From Choristocarpus tenellus KU-1152 (taxonomy: Eukaryota > Phaeophyceae): a stretch of DNA of 22,879 nt. Position numbers and translations under genes: made by a program. The stretch lies in NCBI GenBank assembly GCA_964200185.2, contig CAXNAD020000274.1, positions 1 to 22,879 on the forward strand, in the 5' to 3' direction. A model generated the notes under the pieces. That model had not been told where the DNA came from. It saw only the letters and a list, made by a program, of their open reading frames with translations, and searched no databases. Every line of letters begins with the position of its first letter. The stretch's first letter is position 1. Below are positions 8,590 to 20,600 of the stretch, in pieces.

Positions 8590-11588
8590 ATGGAGGACCA
8601 GGTCTTACGACTTCTTCAGGAGGGGGATGGCTCACTTAGAGGAGATGCCGCTCGGGTAGAGGCTTACATGTCACTCCAATCCATCCTCTTGAATGAACAA
8701 GACAATCACCATGTCAAGATAATTGGAAAGCACAGAAGTGCCTTTCTACCTGTTCTCGTGAGAGGTGAGGCATTGATGCCTAGATCTAGTGCACATGAAC
8801 ATGTGACCTGAGATTGATACATCGTCCATGGTGCTAGTGGTACTTTTTTTGTACTAACCTCACTTACGATTTATTAAATCGCTCAAGCAGATTGTGTGAA
8901 AGGAAGCTCAGACGTAAGACGTCTTGCCATGTACCAGATAGGCCATCTTGCCATGCTTGCGAATGCCATCCCACCTCTTGGACCAGATCAGGTGTGCATC
9001 TTCCGTAACTACCCCCCGTGTCGAGCGATTATCCCGCACAAGAATGGAAGAAAGTGGTTGGGCCATGCACCCTCTGTTCTATGAAGATATGTAAATGTTG
9101 CTTTACACTGTCCTGACTCCTACGGTTGTGGAGATGCCCATCAATGTGACATCCCCGACTGTCGCAGGCCAATTGCTAACACCCATGCGCCTGTTGTATG
9201 TCCATATCCTCAGCGGTCACTGCTTTGGAACACTGTGGCTAGGGTCATTGAAGAGGGGCGTGACAGGCAAACCACAGTTGCAGCTCTCTTCGCTGTATCG
9301 AATCAAACCATGAACAGTCAAGGTTTGTGATGAGGTATCTCGGTCGAAGATTGATAGAAATTTGGAATGCAGATAGGACTGGTGTATTTGCTTCCCTTGA
9401 CTGCAAGAATCTTCATGCTTGAATAAACCCTTGGAACAGTATGAGTTGGACTACCATTAATGTAGTGCATGCTTTCTTTTCCGACTTAAAGAAAAACACG
9501 TACAGTGAAATTTAACCTTGGTCCAGTGATAGGGGGATCAATGAATTCTGCTTTAAACCATTTCGTAACTCACTCAAGACAATGTTTGAGGACGGAAAGG
9601 AAAATACAGGGTTAGTGGGGCACTTCTGAATACCCACAATAATTCATACTTGTGATTCCGTTTTCAATGTCCGTTTGGTAATTGAAGATATTGTTTGTCG
9701 AGCAATACCAGGAAGAGCAGTGTCAAGTGCCATCACTATGTTATTGTGTCAAGGTAGTCTTCACTGGCTCATGCTAACCTCACACGAGTTGAAGCAGTGT
9801 TCTTCGTTACAGCTTTCATCCGACAAGCCCCTCATTTACACTACAGTGTTTCATCCAGAATGCTTGTGATTTACTGGTTACATTTGTTCTGTATGTTCCT
9901 GCGAAACTGGCACCAATCAGCAAGCCAGCAAAATGGCCAGTCTCAATAAATTGCTGAGGTAGCACTCTCCATATCCAGTAGGTGTGTGTACAGGAACAAC
10001 AATAGCTTGAGAGGCGTAAGGATTACCCGCATTGATAGGCAAATTGATGCAAGGGCTTAGAGAGATGACAGACTTGGATAAGTGCTCTGTTTTGCAGCCA
10101 AAACCCTTCAACCCTGCATCCCTCCCATGAACCTCATTCTATACAAATATATATATTTTTATTTCATTAATGTTGATTATCTTACTTGATAGTGATGTCA
10201 ACCATTGGTTGCATCTGTCCTGAGGACATACTCACAGAGGAATTCCACAATTTTAAGTTGTTGCACAGTTCTAGTACTTCAGTTCTACCAAACCCTAATC
10301 CTAACCCTAACCCTAGCTCAAAATACGAGCCTGTCGCTGACACAAGAGTGTTCATCTGGTTTACTGTAGCACTGTCAAGATAGAGAGGCACATGTTGACA
10401 TAGTTGTGGTATGTCAGGACATGGGATTTTGTAGGTATCAGGGTAGCCATGTACTCTATTCGTAACACCTAAGCTAGCCTTGCCCTCACACATGACTGAC
10501 ATGTACGACTGTGCTTCTTGGCATCACCATACCACAGCTCTTGCACCATTTGCACCACTGCTGGCTGCTGCTGTGGCAAAGGCAATGTCACATGAGAGTA
10601 CCTGCATTCGGAAGGAGGCATCCACAGCTGTACATCGCCTCCTCGGGATTGTTCCACAGGATATGATGCAGTGCAGTTTGGGGGGCACCATCACACCCCT
10701 CAGCATGGTGAGACAAGCTTACTGTTTATTCGCTAGTTTATGGTTGCAATTATTTCGGCATAGTTTACAGATCTTGTCAAGGTGGTCAAAAATCAAATAA
10801 TATCGTTTTCATTGTGACTGGGTAGATGATATGGTTAGGGCAGGTGCCATTTGTTGGCATGACTCTTGGTAGGACAGGTTTAGGGAAGACAACCTTGGTT
10901 TGGCATGTTGTCACTTAATCTGAATTGCCCTTATTCCTAACCTCACCATTCACTGGCTGGTATTATCACAACAGGACGTAGGCTGGGCACCAGCCTTACT
11001 CCGTCTCTGTCTTGATCCTGCACCTGGGGTGAGAGTAGAAGCGCTGGAGGCTGGAAGGCGTGCAGTGTTGTGCCTGAAGGGGTTTAAGGGAATGGGAATG
11101 TGGGTTATGGGTCGACTGAGAGATGGCAGCCTTTTCCACGATGTCGAGAGGTGAGGCATTTGTTCTAGCCACCTGGGAGTACACATTGTTCTTGAGAAAT
11201 AGAGCATTGGCATTGTCAGTCACACTGGCTGCCATAATTAGTCGATTTGAATACTTTGGGACATGTGATTCCTTCCTAAAATGCCATATTTTGAGTATAA
11301 ACCTCTTTCATGGTCATTGTGGCCATTGATGTGTCGTGCCTGCTGTTTTAAATTGCATCTGTTCACAATGCCAGATGTACAAGACCACGTAGATACATCA
11401 CAAAGATATATGTATATATAGGGTTAGGGTTAGGGTTATATATATCATGATACTGAAGAAATCAGCTGAAGCATATTACCTTGAAGTATGTAATTGTTGT
11501 AATAATATGTAAGTATAGCTCAACAGCGTGTTGAATCCTCACTCAAACTTTGAAAGGAGTTGGCCTGTGGAGGTGTGAGGTGGAAACA

Positions 11589-11625
<37 letters not shown>

Positions 11626-14600
11626 TTTTCACATACATAGGGAGGTGTTCCTAGCAATTATACACCTCAGCTATTCTCTGTGCATGTCAGATGTCTGACA
11701 TCTTCACGTCTGATGAATCCAATCCTCAACCATTCATTGTATTCTGGTCAACTCAGTGGCTATTGGGTTGATTTGAGGGTATTTGAACTGAGGAAGTGGA
11801 AGATATTTCAGGGTAGTTGGATCAGTTTTTGATGTATTTGGATTTATTTTTGAAGAGGGAAAAATTGTTCATTTTTTGCATGCAATGTTTCTGGGAGAGT
11901 GCATGCTTATTGATAGAACAATGGCTACTTAAGAAGTTCAAGAATTATGATTTGAGGATTTTCTCTTTTCCTCCAAGACTTGAACTTGCATTAGACCAAT
12001 TCCAAGCCCTTCAGTGAACTTTGAACTGTTATTTTCTCTTGTACGATTTCCAATATATTTATACATATACATATTCATATACATACTGTGATACAGTCTG
12101 TAAGTCTGTAAGTCTGTATAACGCCATGTGACTTTTGTTTGCCAGTCTGCGCTTAAGAGGTGCAATTTGTGGGCCTTACGTACTTGAAAATCCCCATTTC
12201 AAACTTGATCCCCACTGCTGCTGCTTCATTAGGTTCACCTCTTTAGCAAGCATGTTCAAACCCCGATCACCTCAAAATTACACCATACGTTGCAGCTCAC
12301 AATGATTCGCAATACTACAGTGACTAAATATTCAGTTGCAACATCTGCCTCATGTGGTAATGACTGACTGACACAAGTACTGAGCCTTTTAAATGTGGGC
12401 AAACCTTATGATGAATCAGTACTCAGTAGCTAATGCCCAAGACATGTGCACCCCTATTTTTCCCTTCTTCCTATGCATGGTGCATGCAGTTATGGTCATG
12501 ATTGTGATTCATATAGTGACATTCCTAGTTACAGTCTTGGGTTAGGCCTAGGGTGGGAATGTATCACAATGCAATAGCAAAAAAAAGAATGGAGTGTTGG
12601 TTCAGTTTAATTCGTTTTCTACTAAGTGAGGATTGCTTTTGAGATCGATTGTCACTTAGACTAGACAGGTTCGATGCAATTTGTTTGATGCATTTCAGAT
12701 ATTGGGATCGGTTCACTGTGAGCTGTATCTTGTGTATGGGCATACACATGAGCACTTAGGGTCAGGCTTGGACATATTCACTCCTTGGATTATATCCAAA
12801 TATTTTGGAGGACAGCCAAGAGCATGTTGGGCATTTTGTAATGCCAACTGATTGTTCTGACCTGTGGGAGATGGCTCTTGTTATAGTACGTTAATCTCCC
12901 ATAGGAAACGAAGTGAGGGGTCAAGTACTCCAGAGTATTAGACTACTTACTCCGCAAAGTGGCACCTACAATAATTCCAATTTATAGTAACACCCTGATC
13001 CAGTCTCCATTCAACTAGTGTGTACTTTCATGTTTAAAGTGAAGACCTTCCATCCTTCCGCCTGGCTGGCAGTCTAGCCGTCTTGGCTGTGCACTACGAG
13101 TACCGACTCTTATCCTTCCGTGCCAAGACCACACTGATCACTGATCATATCAAACACGCTTGATGCCCAAACCACTCTCCTCTCTCACTTTGACATTGCC
13201 ATAAACACACATGCACACATGTGACTATTAATAGTAGTAGTACCATCTACATAATAGAACGTGGAGGCAATCCAGGCCCCTCCCGCAGGGACCAATTTCA
13301 TAAGAGACACTTCATCCCTAAAGCTGCAATACTTCAAACATGTCTTTTAAAGCATGTTATGGACAGCTTAGGTACTTGATTGACTGCATTGCCTCTCCTT
13401 CGTACTCCTCCAGGGTGCTCCAAGGTGTTGATTGCCATGCCTCCAACACTCGCAATCCAAGCTTTGTCAATACAAAGCCTGATGAAGAGAACCTGCACCA
13501 CTATGTGGGAGGATCTGTTGTGGAAGATAGGATGCAGATAACGGATGAGTCAAGAGAGGCAGGACAGGAGAGGGACCAAGGGGCTGGGTCTGTCGCTGGA
13601 AGAAAGGATATGACAAGGAGAACAGGGATGGATAAAGAAGAACAAGTCAGCCCCACCACTACCAGGATTAAACATGCGGTGTGTTACTCTCTGCTACTCG
13701 TTTGTTGCTATTGCCTCACCTCACACCTTGAAGATCGATGACGACGACATAGAATGTATTGATGATGTGTTTGACGAGGCAGCCCTCTATGCCTTAACTA
13801 TTTTTGCGATCCTCTCTAAGCCAAGCAGGTAGGGGCTTGGGCCGTACATGTTGCTCTGGCACCTGCGGATGAACTCCTCTCCAGGCAGCATCGCAAACTT
13901 TTCACACAGATCACAAAGGTTCTTCTTTCCACTACCAACAATTTCGTGGACAAGCGACCAGGGGTAAGCACTATCATATTGAAGACAATCTTCTGACTTG
14001 TCAAGTTGTGGTGATTCCCTCAAGAAGGTGAAAGAGGGGGGAGAGAAGGAATGTCTCGAAATGTGGACTTATCTCCTCTGCTCTAATTTTCTCTGTTTGT
14101 TAGCTCTAGTGGTTGGTTGTGTTGCCTCAATACAACATTTTGATATTGTTTTCATACTCTTGAACCTCTACCTGCCATTTGTCGTAACTTGTGCATTTTG
14201 CTCTTCTGTCGCCGGCTACAATTGGGTTGACTACCTCAATTTGTTTTAGTCCACAGTGCTTGTGACTGCAATTCTCGTTCATTCCATTCAAAACAGTTTC
14301 ACAGATCCTACTCTCCCCAATGTGGTTAACTTTCATCAAGATGGGGAGCGGGGAGAGGACTTGAAATTTACAGGATAAGACACCTTGAGTTGACTTTCTC
14401 CATTTGGTTTGGCATGCTAGAGAGAACTAGCAAGGTATGCGTACTCCGTATGGTCTTAGATTCAGCCCAGAGAACAAGGTTGCATTCTTCTTACAGCTGC
14501 TAAAGGGAGGAGAGAAAAGTGAGAAGGTGATGTTTGGCAAATTTTGCCTTCAAAATTCTTGTACACACACTCTCTCTCTCTTGTCCACAATATTTATTGG

Positions 14601-17600
14601 CCTTCCTTGATGAGGAAACAGGTCCGACTTGCTGGATTGGAGGCATGGGGATTGTTTGTTCAACATTGCCTCGGAAGTCTAGACCCTGGCAAGGTGGGTA
14701 CAGGTTAGGTGTAGACTTGAGAACTCTGAGACTTGCCACTACCAACAAAAATTGCTTTGTTTCTGCTCGGTCCTTAATAGGAATTGCTAGCAAATCCAGT
14801 ATTTTTTTCCCCCCATGTGAGAGCCTTCGTACTGATTCGTTTCTGGCTTTGAGGCAGAAATATCTAGGCTCATCTTGATGCTAGTGGTGCCACAAATCCC
14901 TACAGTGCAGGGAAAACCTGTATCTGTTATGCTAGAAAGCTGCCTTCTACGGCTTCAAGGTGCCCAGTTATCATATCTTGTATCAAGATTTCAAGGCTTC
15001 TACGTGTGATTCCTGCAGCTTATGGTGACTACACACAGTGTGGAAGAGGGTCCACCACCTTTGTCTCTTCTTCTTATTTAGATTTATGTTTCTTGCATTC
15101 TTCAATCAGGTGCTAAAAGTAGCTGGTGTGGTTCTTACCCCCTTTCGACACCTTGTGCATCGTGAAAGGTGAGATTGCATCAATTTGTAGGGGCTTCATG
15201 ATAGAGGAATTTTACTCTCCAGTTGGAAAAAATGGTCTAGGCTCTCGAGGACGTAACGACCATTTCGGGCTTGCATATGCCCTGATTCATTCACTCAACT
15301 CAGTATTCAATCAACCTGCTGGTTGGTAGGGCTATGACTCAGGAGAATCTCCCGGCATATTTCACCTTCTACATTGACACCAGCATTTGAAGGTTACCAG
15401 ACCTTGTGTGTCAGCACAGTTATAGGTCGCATTCTGTCTGGTTTTAGAAACCCAATCAATAACATTGAAAATATACAGGGATCCGGTTGTCCGAACAACT
15501 CTGTTGTCATTACTGAGGCACTGTGTTGGCGCTTTCCGTTCCCCCTCACTGGGGATGCTGTGGCAGAAACATCAGGGACTAGGGAGCTTACTGTGTGACA
15601 TGACAGGTACGAAGCTGCGTCTCCAAGGGGTGTTTTTTCCATCCTACATATGACCTTGCTCCATCTTTATTTTTTTCACCATGTTCTGGTCTGATTTTGT
15701 TGTTTCTGAAAGTTCCATGAGAACTGTACCTCAGTTTGCCCAATGTTGTCAAGACCTTCGGTGGTCTTTGTTTTGCTAGACCGGTACTGGTTCAAAGTCC
15801 TACGTAAAATTGCCCCCAATACGTCAATTTCAATCCTCTACTGACCAATTCTCACAACTCCAGAGCAGGACTTCAGCTTCACGTTTTCTTTGTAATTTTC
15901 CGACCTTTCACCTGACCTTCAATACCTAAGTGTTGTGAGTCGGGTTGTAACATTGTGTCATTTCTTTGCTGTATCCCTTGCAACTCAAATTCACCATCCC
16001 CTCAGAACCTGCCTTACACCTCTAGTTGACATGACACTGCACCCAGTGTTCCTCTCCTCTATGCCAGATGTCATCCCAGTACTTCATAGCTAATTATTTT
16101 TTTCTTGATTCTCTATTGTATCATTTCAGGGGAAAGGTCTACGGCAGATACACGGCACGCCACAGCCAGGATAATGGCTGAAATGTTACCTCTACCATCA
16201 CACAACACAGACCAACACCATGGTGAGTTTCATAATATATCAATGTATTCTGATAACTATTTTGTAGCGGCTGAAAGTGAGGTTATTGGCAGTTGTTAGA
16301 GCAAGCCTACTTGTCTTTGTTGGTCTGCAAGACACACCATTGGAATCGAACAGACACATAGAATATTCAAATCCATTAAACAACATGACAGCCGTTGCAG
16401 TTTTCTGCCTAGTGCGTTGCATCTTCACAAGAGTTCACACACCAAGTGCACATAAATGAGTTCTATGAGATACCTAGGGTATGGTGTTAAGATTTGAAAG
16501 AAGTGTCGCACACCTCCAAACATGAGAACATGTAAGTGATTTCTCACCAAAACTTTGTTGGTCAGGACAAACTACAGTACATAATCTTTCTCTTAAGCTT
16601 CATTCATGGAAGTTTCTCCACTTGAGCAATATGCCTTGCGATACTACCTAGTGCATCACCTACCGTTTTTCAAACTTGCAAGGAACTCTTGGAAGAGTGT
16701 GTGTGGACATATGCTGCATGTATTTCTTGTGTGTTACATCTTGTGGAAAGATTTTTGTAGTCCAAAATATCAACAAGCTGATTCTACCTTTTCATCTCTC
16801 TATCACTGCCTTCACTGATTCCCGAAACACAGATTTCTTCCCCTCACTAGTCAAGTCTGAATTGCCGCTCGAAGCTGAACTAGCCATGGTCCAGTCTCTG
16901 CTCTCTTCGCTCATGTCTGCTCTAACACCACCTTCATACGCATTGGCCGTGTCCAGCATCGGACCAGCAGTGCCATGCGGTGAACCACCTACATCAAGGG
17001 AAATTGCACCAATACCAACAGATAACCCATCTCCAGCGCCACTCCTGGACGAGCTGTCTACAGAAGGACTTGTGGTGCGAGCCTGGTGTGGTCTGATTTT
17101 CTGGGCTATGTCTGACTTCATCAAGACATATCGGACAGACGATCAATTTGGAAGTATCTCTCGGAATAAGGACAAGGATCTAAGGTATCAAGGTTTGGAT
17201 GGCACAAGAGATGGCAATCCTTTGGCCAAGGTGCTAGAATGGTTGTTATACAGGCCTGGACAGGAAAACGCCTGCATTGATGGAGGTTCCAGTGCCAACC
17301 ACATTGGCACTCCTAGTGAAAAGAATGTCTGTGCCGAGTCTGCCCAAGGTGTGAGGCTTACTCTGGTACTAACGCCATGGAGGTCAGTTCTACTCTGCGC
17401 CCTCATCCGCATGGTTGCAAGGGAGAATATATCAGGTTTAGGTCCTTCGTTTGAGGGGTTGGGTACCACAGGCAGAGTCCTTCAGACTAGGCTCCACCTT
17501 GATCTGGATCGACACAAAACAGAGGAACAACCAACTAACCTGGGTGTGATTACTCTGAATCCCGTCCATACATTGCACTGTGCTAGGTGTGAAACAGTCA

Positions 17601-20600
17601 AAGCAGAAACGGTAGAAATACTGGGGCAAGAATTTCGAAACAAAGACGAAATGTTGCCTCATGGACAACCTATGTGGTGGTGGCTCTTGTTTGGGGTACT
17701 GCGAACGCAATGCACCCAGATCAATTTACCAAATGCCGGGTGTGGTGTAGGGAAGAAAGAGGAACTTGTTCCAGGAAAACAATGCCAACCTTGTGTTCAT
17801 GCTACCCCTTCTCCATTGGAGGCAACTTTGTTGGAGGTTGCAGATCTAGCTTGCCCTGGTGGATTAAAAAATGTTATGGCTGCTTTACTCTCATCTCTAC
17901 TGGCCAAACAAGTCCCTTCGCAACAGTCCAGAACAAGCCACAGGGAAAGAATTGCTGGCTGTGAGGGAGAAAGGAAGGAGGGCTCAAAAGGAACATTTCT
18001 CCTGTCAAGGGAAAGAAGAAGCATTACCCTGGTTGTGCTGGGTCAGCTTTGGCGGGCTGCAGGTACCTGCCTTTTGACACGGTGGAGATATTTCCAGGAC
18101 AAGAATCGAGGCAGTAGCAATATCAGAAAAGGAATTAAGAGCCTAGTGGATATAGAAAACAGTCTGGAGGAGTCCAACTGGCTTCCCTCAATGGCAGTGC
18201 CAGCACCAGATATGATTGCTGAAACAGTGAACCTTGTCCGAGAACCCCTCAAGATTGGTCTTCTCATGTTCGACAATGATGTATCTGCGCTCCTGGCAGA
18301 GAGAAAGCTAGCAGAAGGGTCAGTGGCGACCAGCGGCAATGCAGGAGGAGTGGATCCTTATAGAGATCCAACAAATCTAATGATAAAAGAGGATGCTCGG
18401 ACATTTGATGGATCAAGGACAGACCAAGGCTCACATTCAGAGCACCCAATATGTGCCACAATCCACGACCTCCTCTGGGTGGATACTTTGTATGATGCAA
18501 AGGCAGCAGGAGTATGGTGTGATTTGGCACATTGCATTGTCAAATGGGCTCCTGATTCTAATAATATTCTTCACAAACTGGCTAAGGACTGCTCCGCACT
18601 AGCCACAGCAACTCCTCAAAATTGTGGTCGCAAGTCTGGGCCAAGTCCAACAGATAACCAAGAACCGAAACTGAGTATGTGGGCTGTTGGTGTTGCCCCC
18701 ACACCATGTTCACAATACACTCCAGGAGAAAGAGAGAAGGCTAAAGTCGAGAACAGTATGCAACTGTGCGGTCCTCTCCAACCCCCCCCCTATATTGGCA
18801 CCATACCTTTGCTAGCATCAGCAACACGTTTATTGCTCCAAGGTTCATTGGAACCTTCACCAGGGAGGGAGCCAGCTTTGCCCCGCATTGCCAAGACAGG
18901 ATTGGCTATGCTTTCTTGGATATTGCTTGCTCCAGTATCTCAATCTTTTGCCGGTATGGATGCCTCTGATTGTGTACAACACGAAGACAATGGTGGGATG
19001 TGGGCAACACCATTGGTAAATGAGTTGATCGGAATTTTGGATGTTGTAGGGGAAAGCTTTGGGTCCAAGGCTTTCAGAGGTGCAGGGACCATCTTCAGGC
19101 TTGGCAATGACATTCTTGGGGAAGTGACTCGCCTACTGATCCTGGGCTTGCAGTCCTCTAGACATGGTTTCTGCACCCCAGAGGTTACTGTTATGTATCC
19201 TTCTCTCTCGTGGTCCTGTGTCCCACTACGGAGGCGTTTGAGGACACTCTTCATGCAGCTCATGTCAGCATTAGAAGGGATGCCACAGATTTGCCTATCC
19301 TCTCCTGCCCTGCTCCAGACACTGAGCCCTCTCTTTGAAGCTGTCCTGGCTATGCCAGCAACCAGGTCAGTATTCTCCCAAACCCTTCTACTTGAGCTGC
19401 TAGCTGGATGTTGACACTGTCTGGGACTTTTAGGTTAAAGAGTCAACGCTCTCAATTTGGAATCTTTCTGGTGAAATGTATACCTTCTGAGTGCTTGGAA
19501 AGTCCATCAATAGATAGAGTAGCACTTACACTCAAATCAGATTTGTACATGGTTAAGGGTCAGTTCACTCCTAAACAATCTCCAAATCCCACTATAATGA
19601 CTACTACATTCAGCAGGGACTCAGAACACCTCCAATCTGCCTTCCTGGACACTTGGAAGTCCACATTTGGCAGTCTCCCAGGAGGAGGAAGCTGGGGAGA
19701 AGCATTCCCACCCCTACTCCTCAAGGGTCTTACCCAAATGGCTGAGCATGCTCCGGTGGTACTGCCAATGGGTTTGAAGCTCAACGTCTCAACAGAGGAA
19801 GGTTCAGGGGCAGTGTTTGCCACAGAAAAGAAACAACGGCCAGATGGACCAAGTATTGGCAATGGAAGCACTGAGAAGGTGTCCTCTCAGCTATTGAATG
19901 CAGAAGGTGGAGGCATTCCTTCAGTGCAGACGGCATGGTCAAATAAGGGTATGAAACGATCTTTTGCCAATGTGGGACACATATCGGGTGAAAATAAAAG
20001 GTGAGTGAGTCCATAATCTGGCACCCTTCCATACCTCTTCAGAATATAATTAATGTCCTACTGCTCCCGTCAGATACTGTGTGTATAGCATCATTTTCCA
20101 CGACCCTGAATTCATCAGTCCCATTTGTTCCTGCTACTCCAACTTGCCAGTGCTAAATCAAGCTCCAGTTATTTGAGCACTGTGTCAAGGAATCATTACC
20201 GTCAAGGGGTTGGGGTTGATGAAGGTGAGCAACGAGGTTTTCCTGTGCCCCCATAATTTTGCTTCACTATAGGTTCGATGTGACAGATAGGTTTACGGTC
20301 AGTTTGTCAGAACAGTTTTCTATTGTTCTTATTATCGAACAAGGAACCCTGTGACATAATACAATTGCTCATGTGTTGATGAGCATTGAATGCTTTCCAA
20401 CCTCTCACTTTTGTATCAATCTGCAACATTTAACCTAGGAGAGTCTTTCATGAGGATCATGGGTAATGGCAAGGGCAGTGGCCAAGGGGTGGTTGCTAGA
20501 GGAAGGAAGACAAAGAGGGCAGCAATTATGACCTACACCTCATTAGATGGGTCCCAGAAGCTATTGGGGGAAGAGGACTCACAACTGCCAGACACTGACC

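Larger units (their letters stand above)
11151..13413. other. Largest RIF1 intron (2.26 kb) with insertions
   Basis: The intron between exons 6 and 7. It contains an interstitial telomere repeat set in TA-rich DNA (11421-11438), a (TA)15 microsatellite (11593-11622), a short GTCTGTAA tandem (12096-12119) and a likely RNase H relic (13038-13163). A 66-codon plus ORF at 11817-12017 has no splice context in the required phase and is not called. Confidence 0.6.

Noticed and set aside
10182-10502. Minus ORF with LGLGLGLGFG repeat
   Set aside because: The repeat is a translation of the interstitial telomere array; there is no other coding evidence.
12660-12690. GGTTCGA near 12669 (and 20272) as a tRNA B-box
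   Set aside because: No A-box, acceptor stem or cloverleaf could be found around either site.
13787-14023. Minus ORF of 78 codons with protein-like composition
   Set aside because: It is antisense to RIF1 exons 8 and 9 (13734-13828 and 13885-13963), whose plus-strand phases and strong donors (AG|GTAGGG, GGG|GTAAGC) fit the gene chain.
16676-16832. Start of the longest ORF (ATG at 16676) as the beginning of a 912-aa gene
   Set aside because: This stretch is low-complexity, followed by a pyrimidine-rich acceptor at 16832 whose phase exactly matches the upstream RIF1 exons. The N-terminal part is intron read-through.
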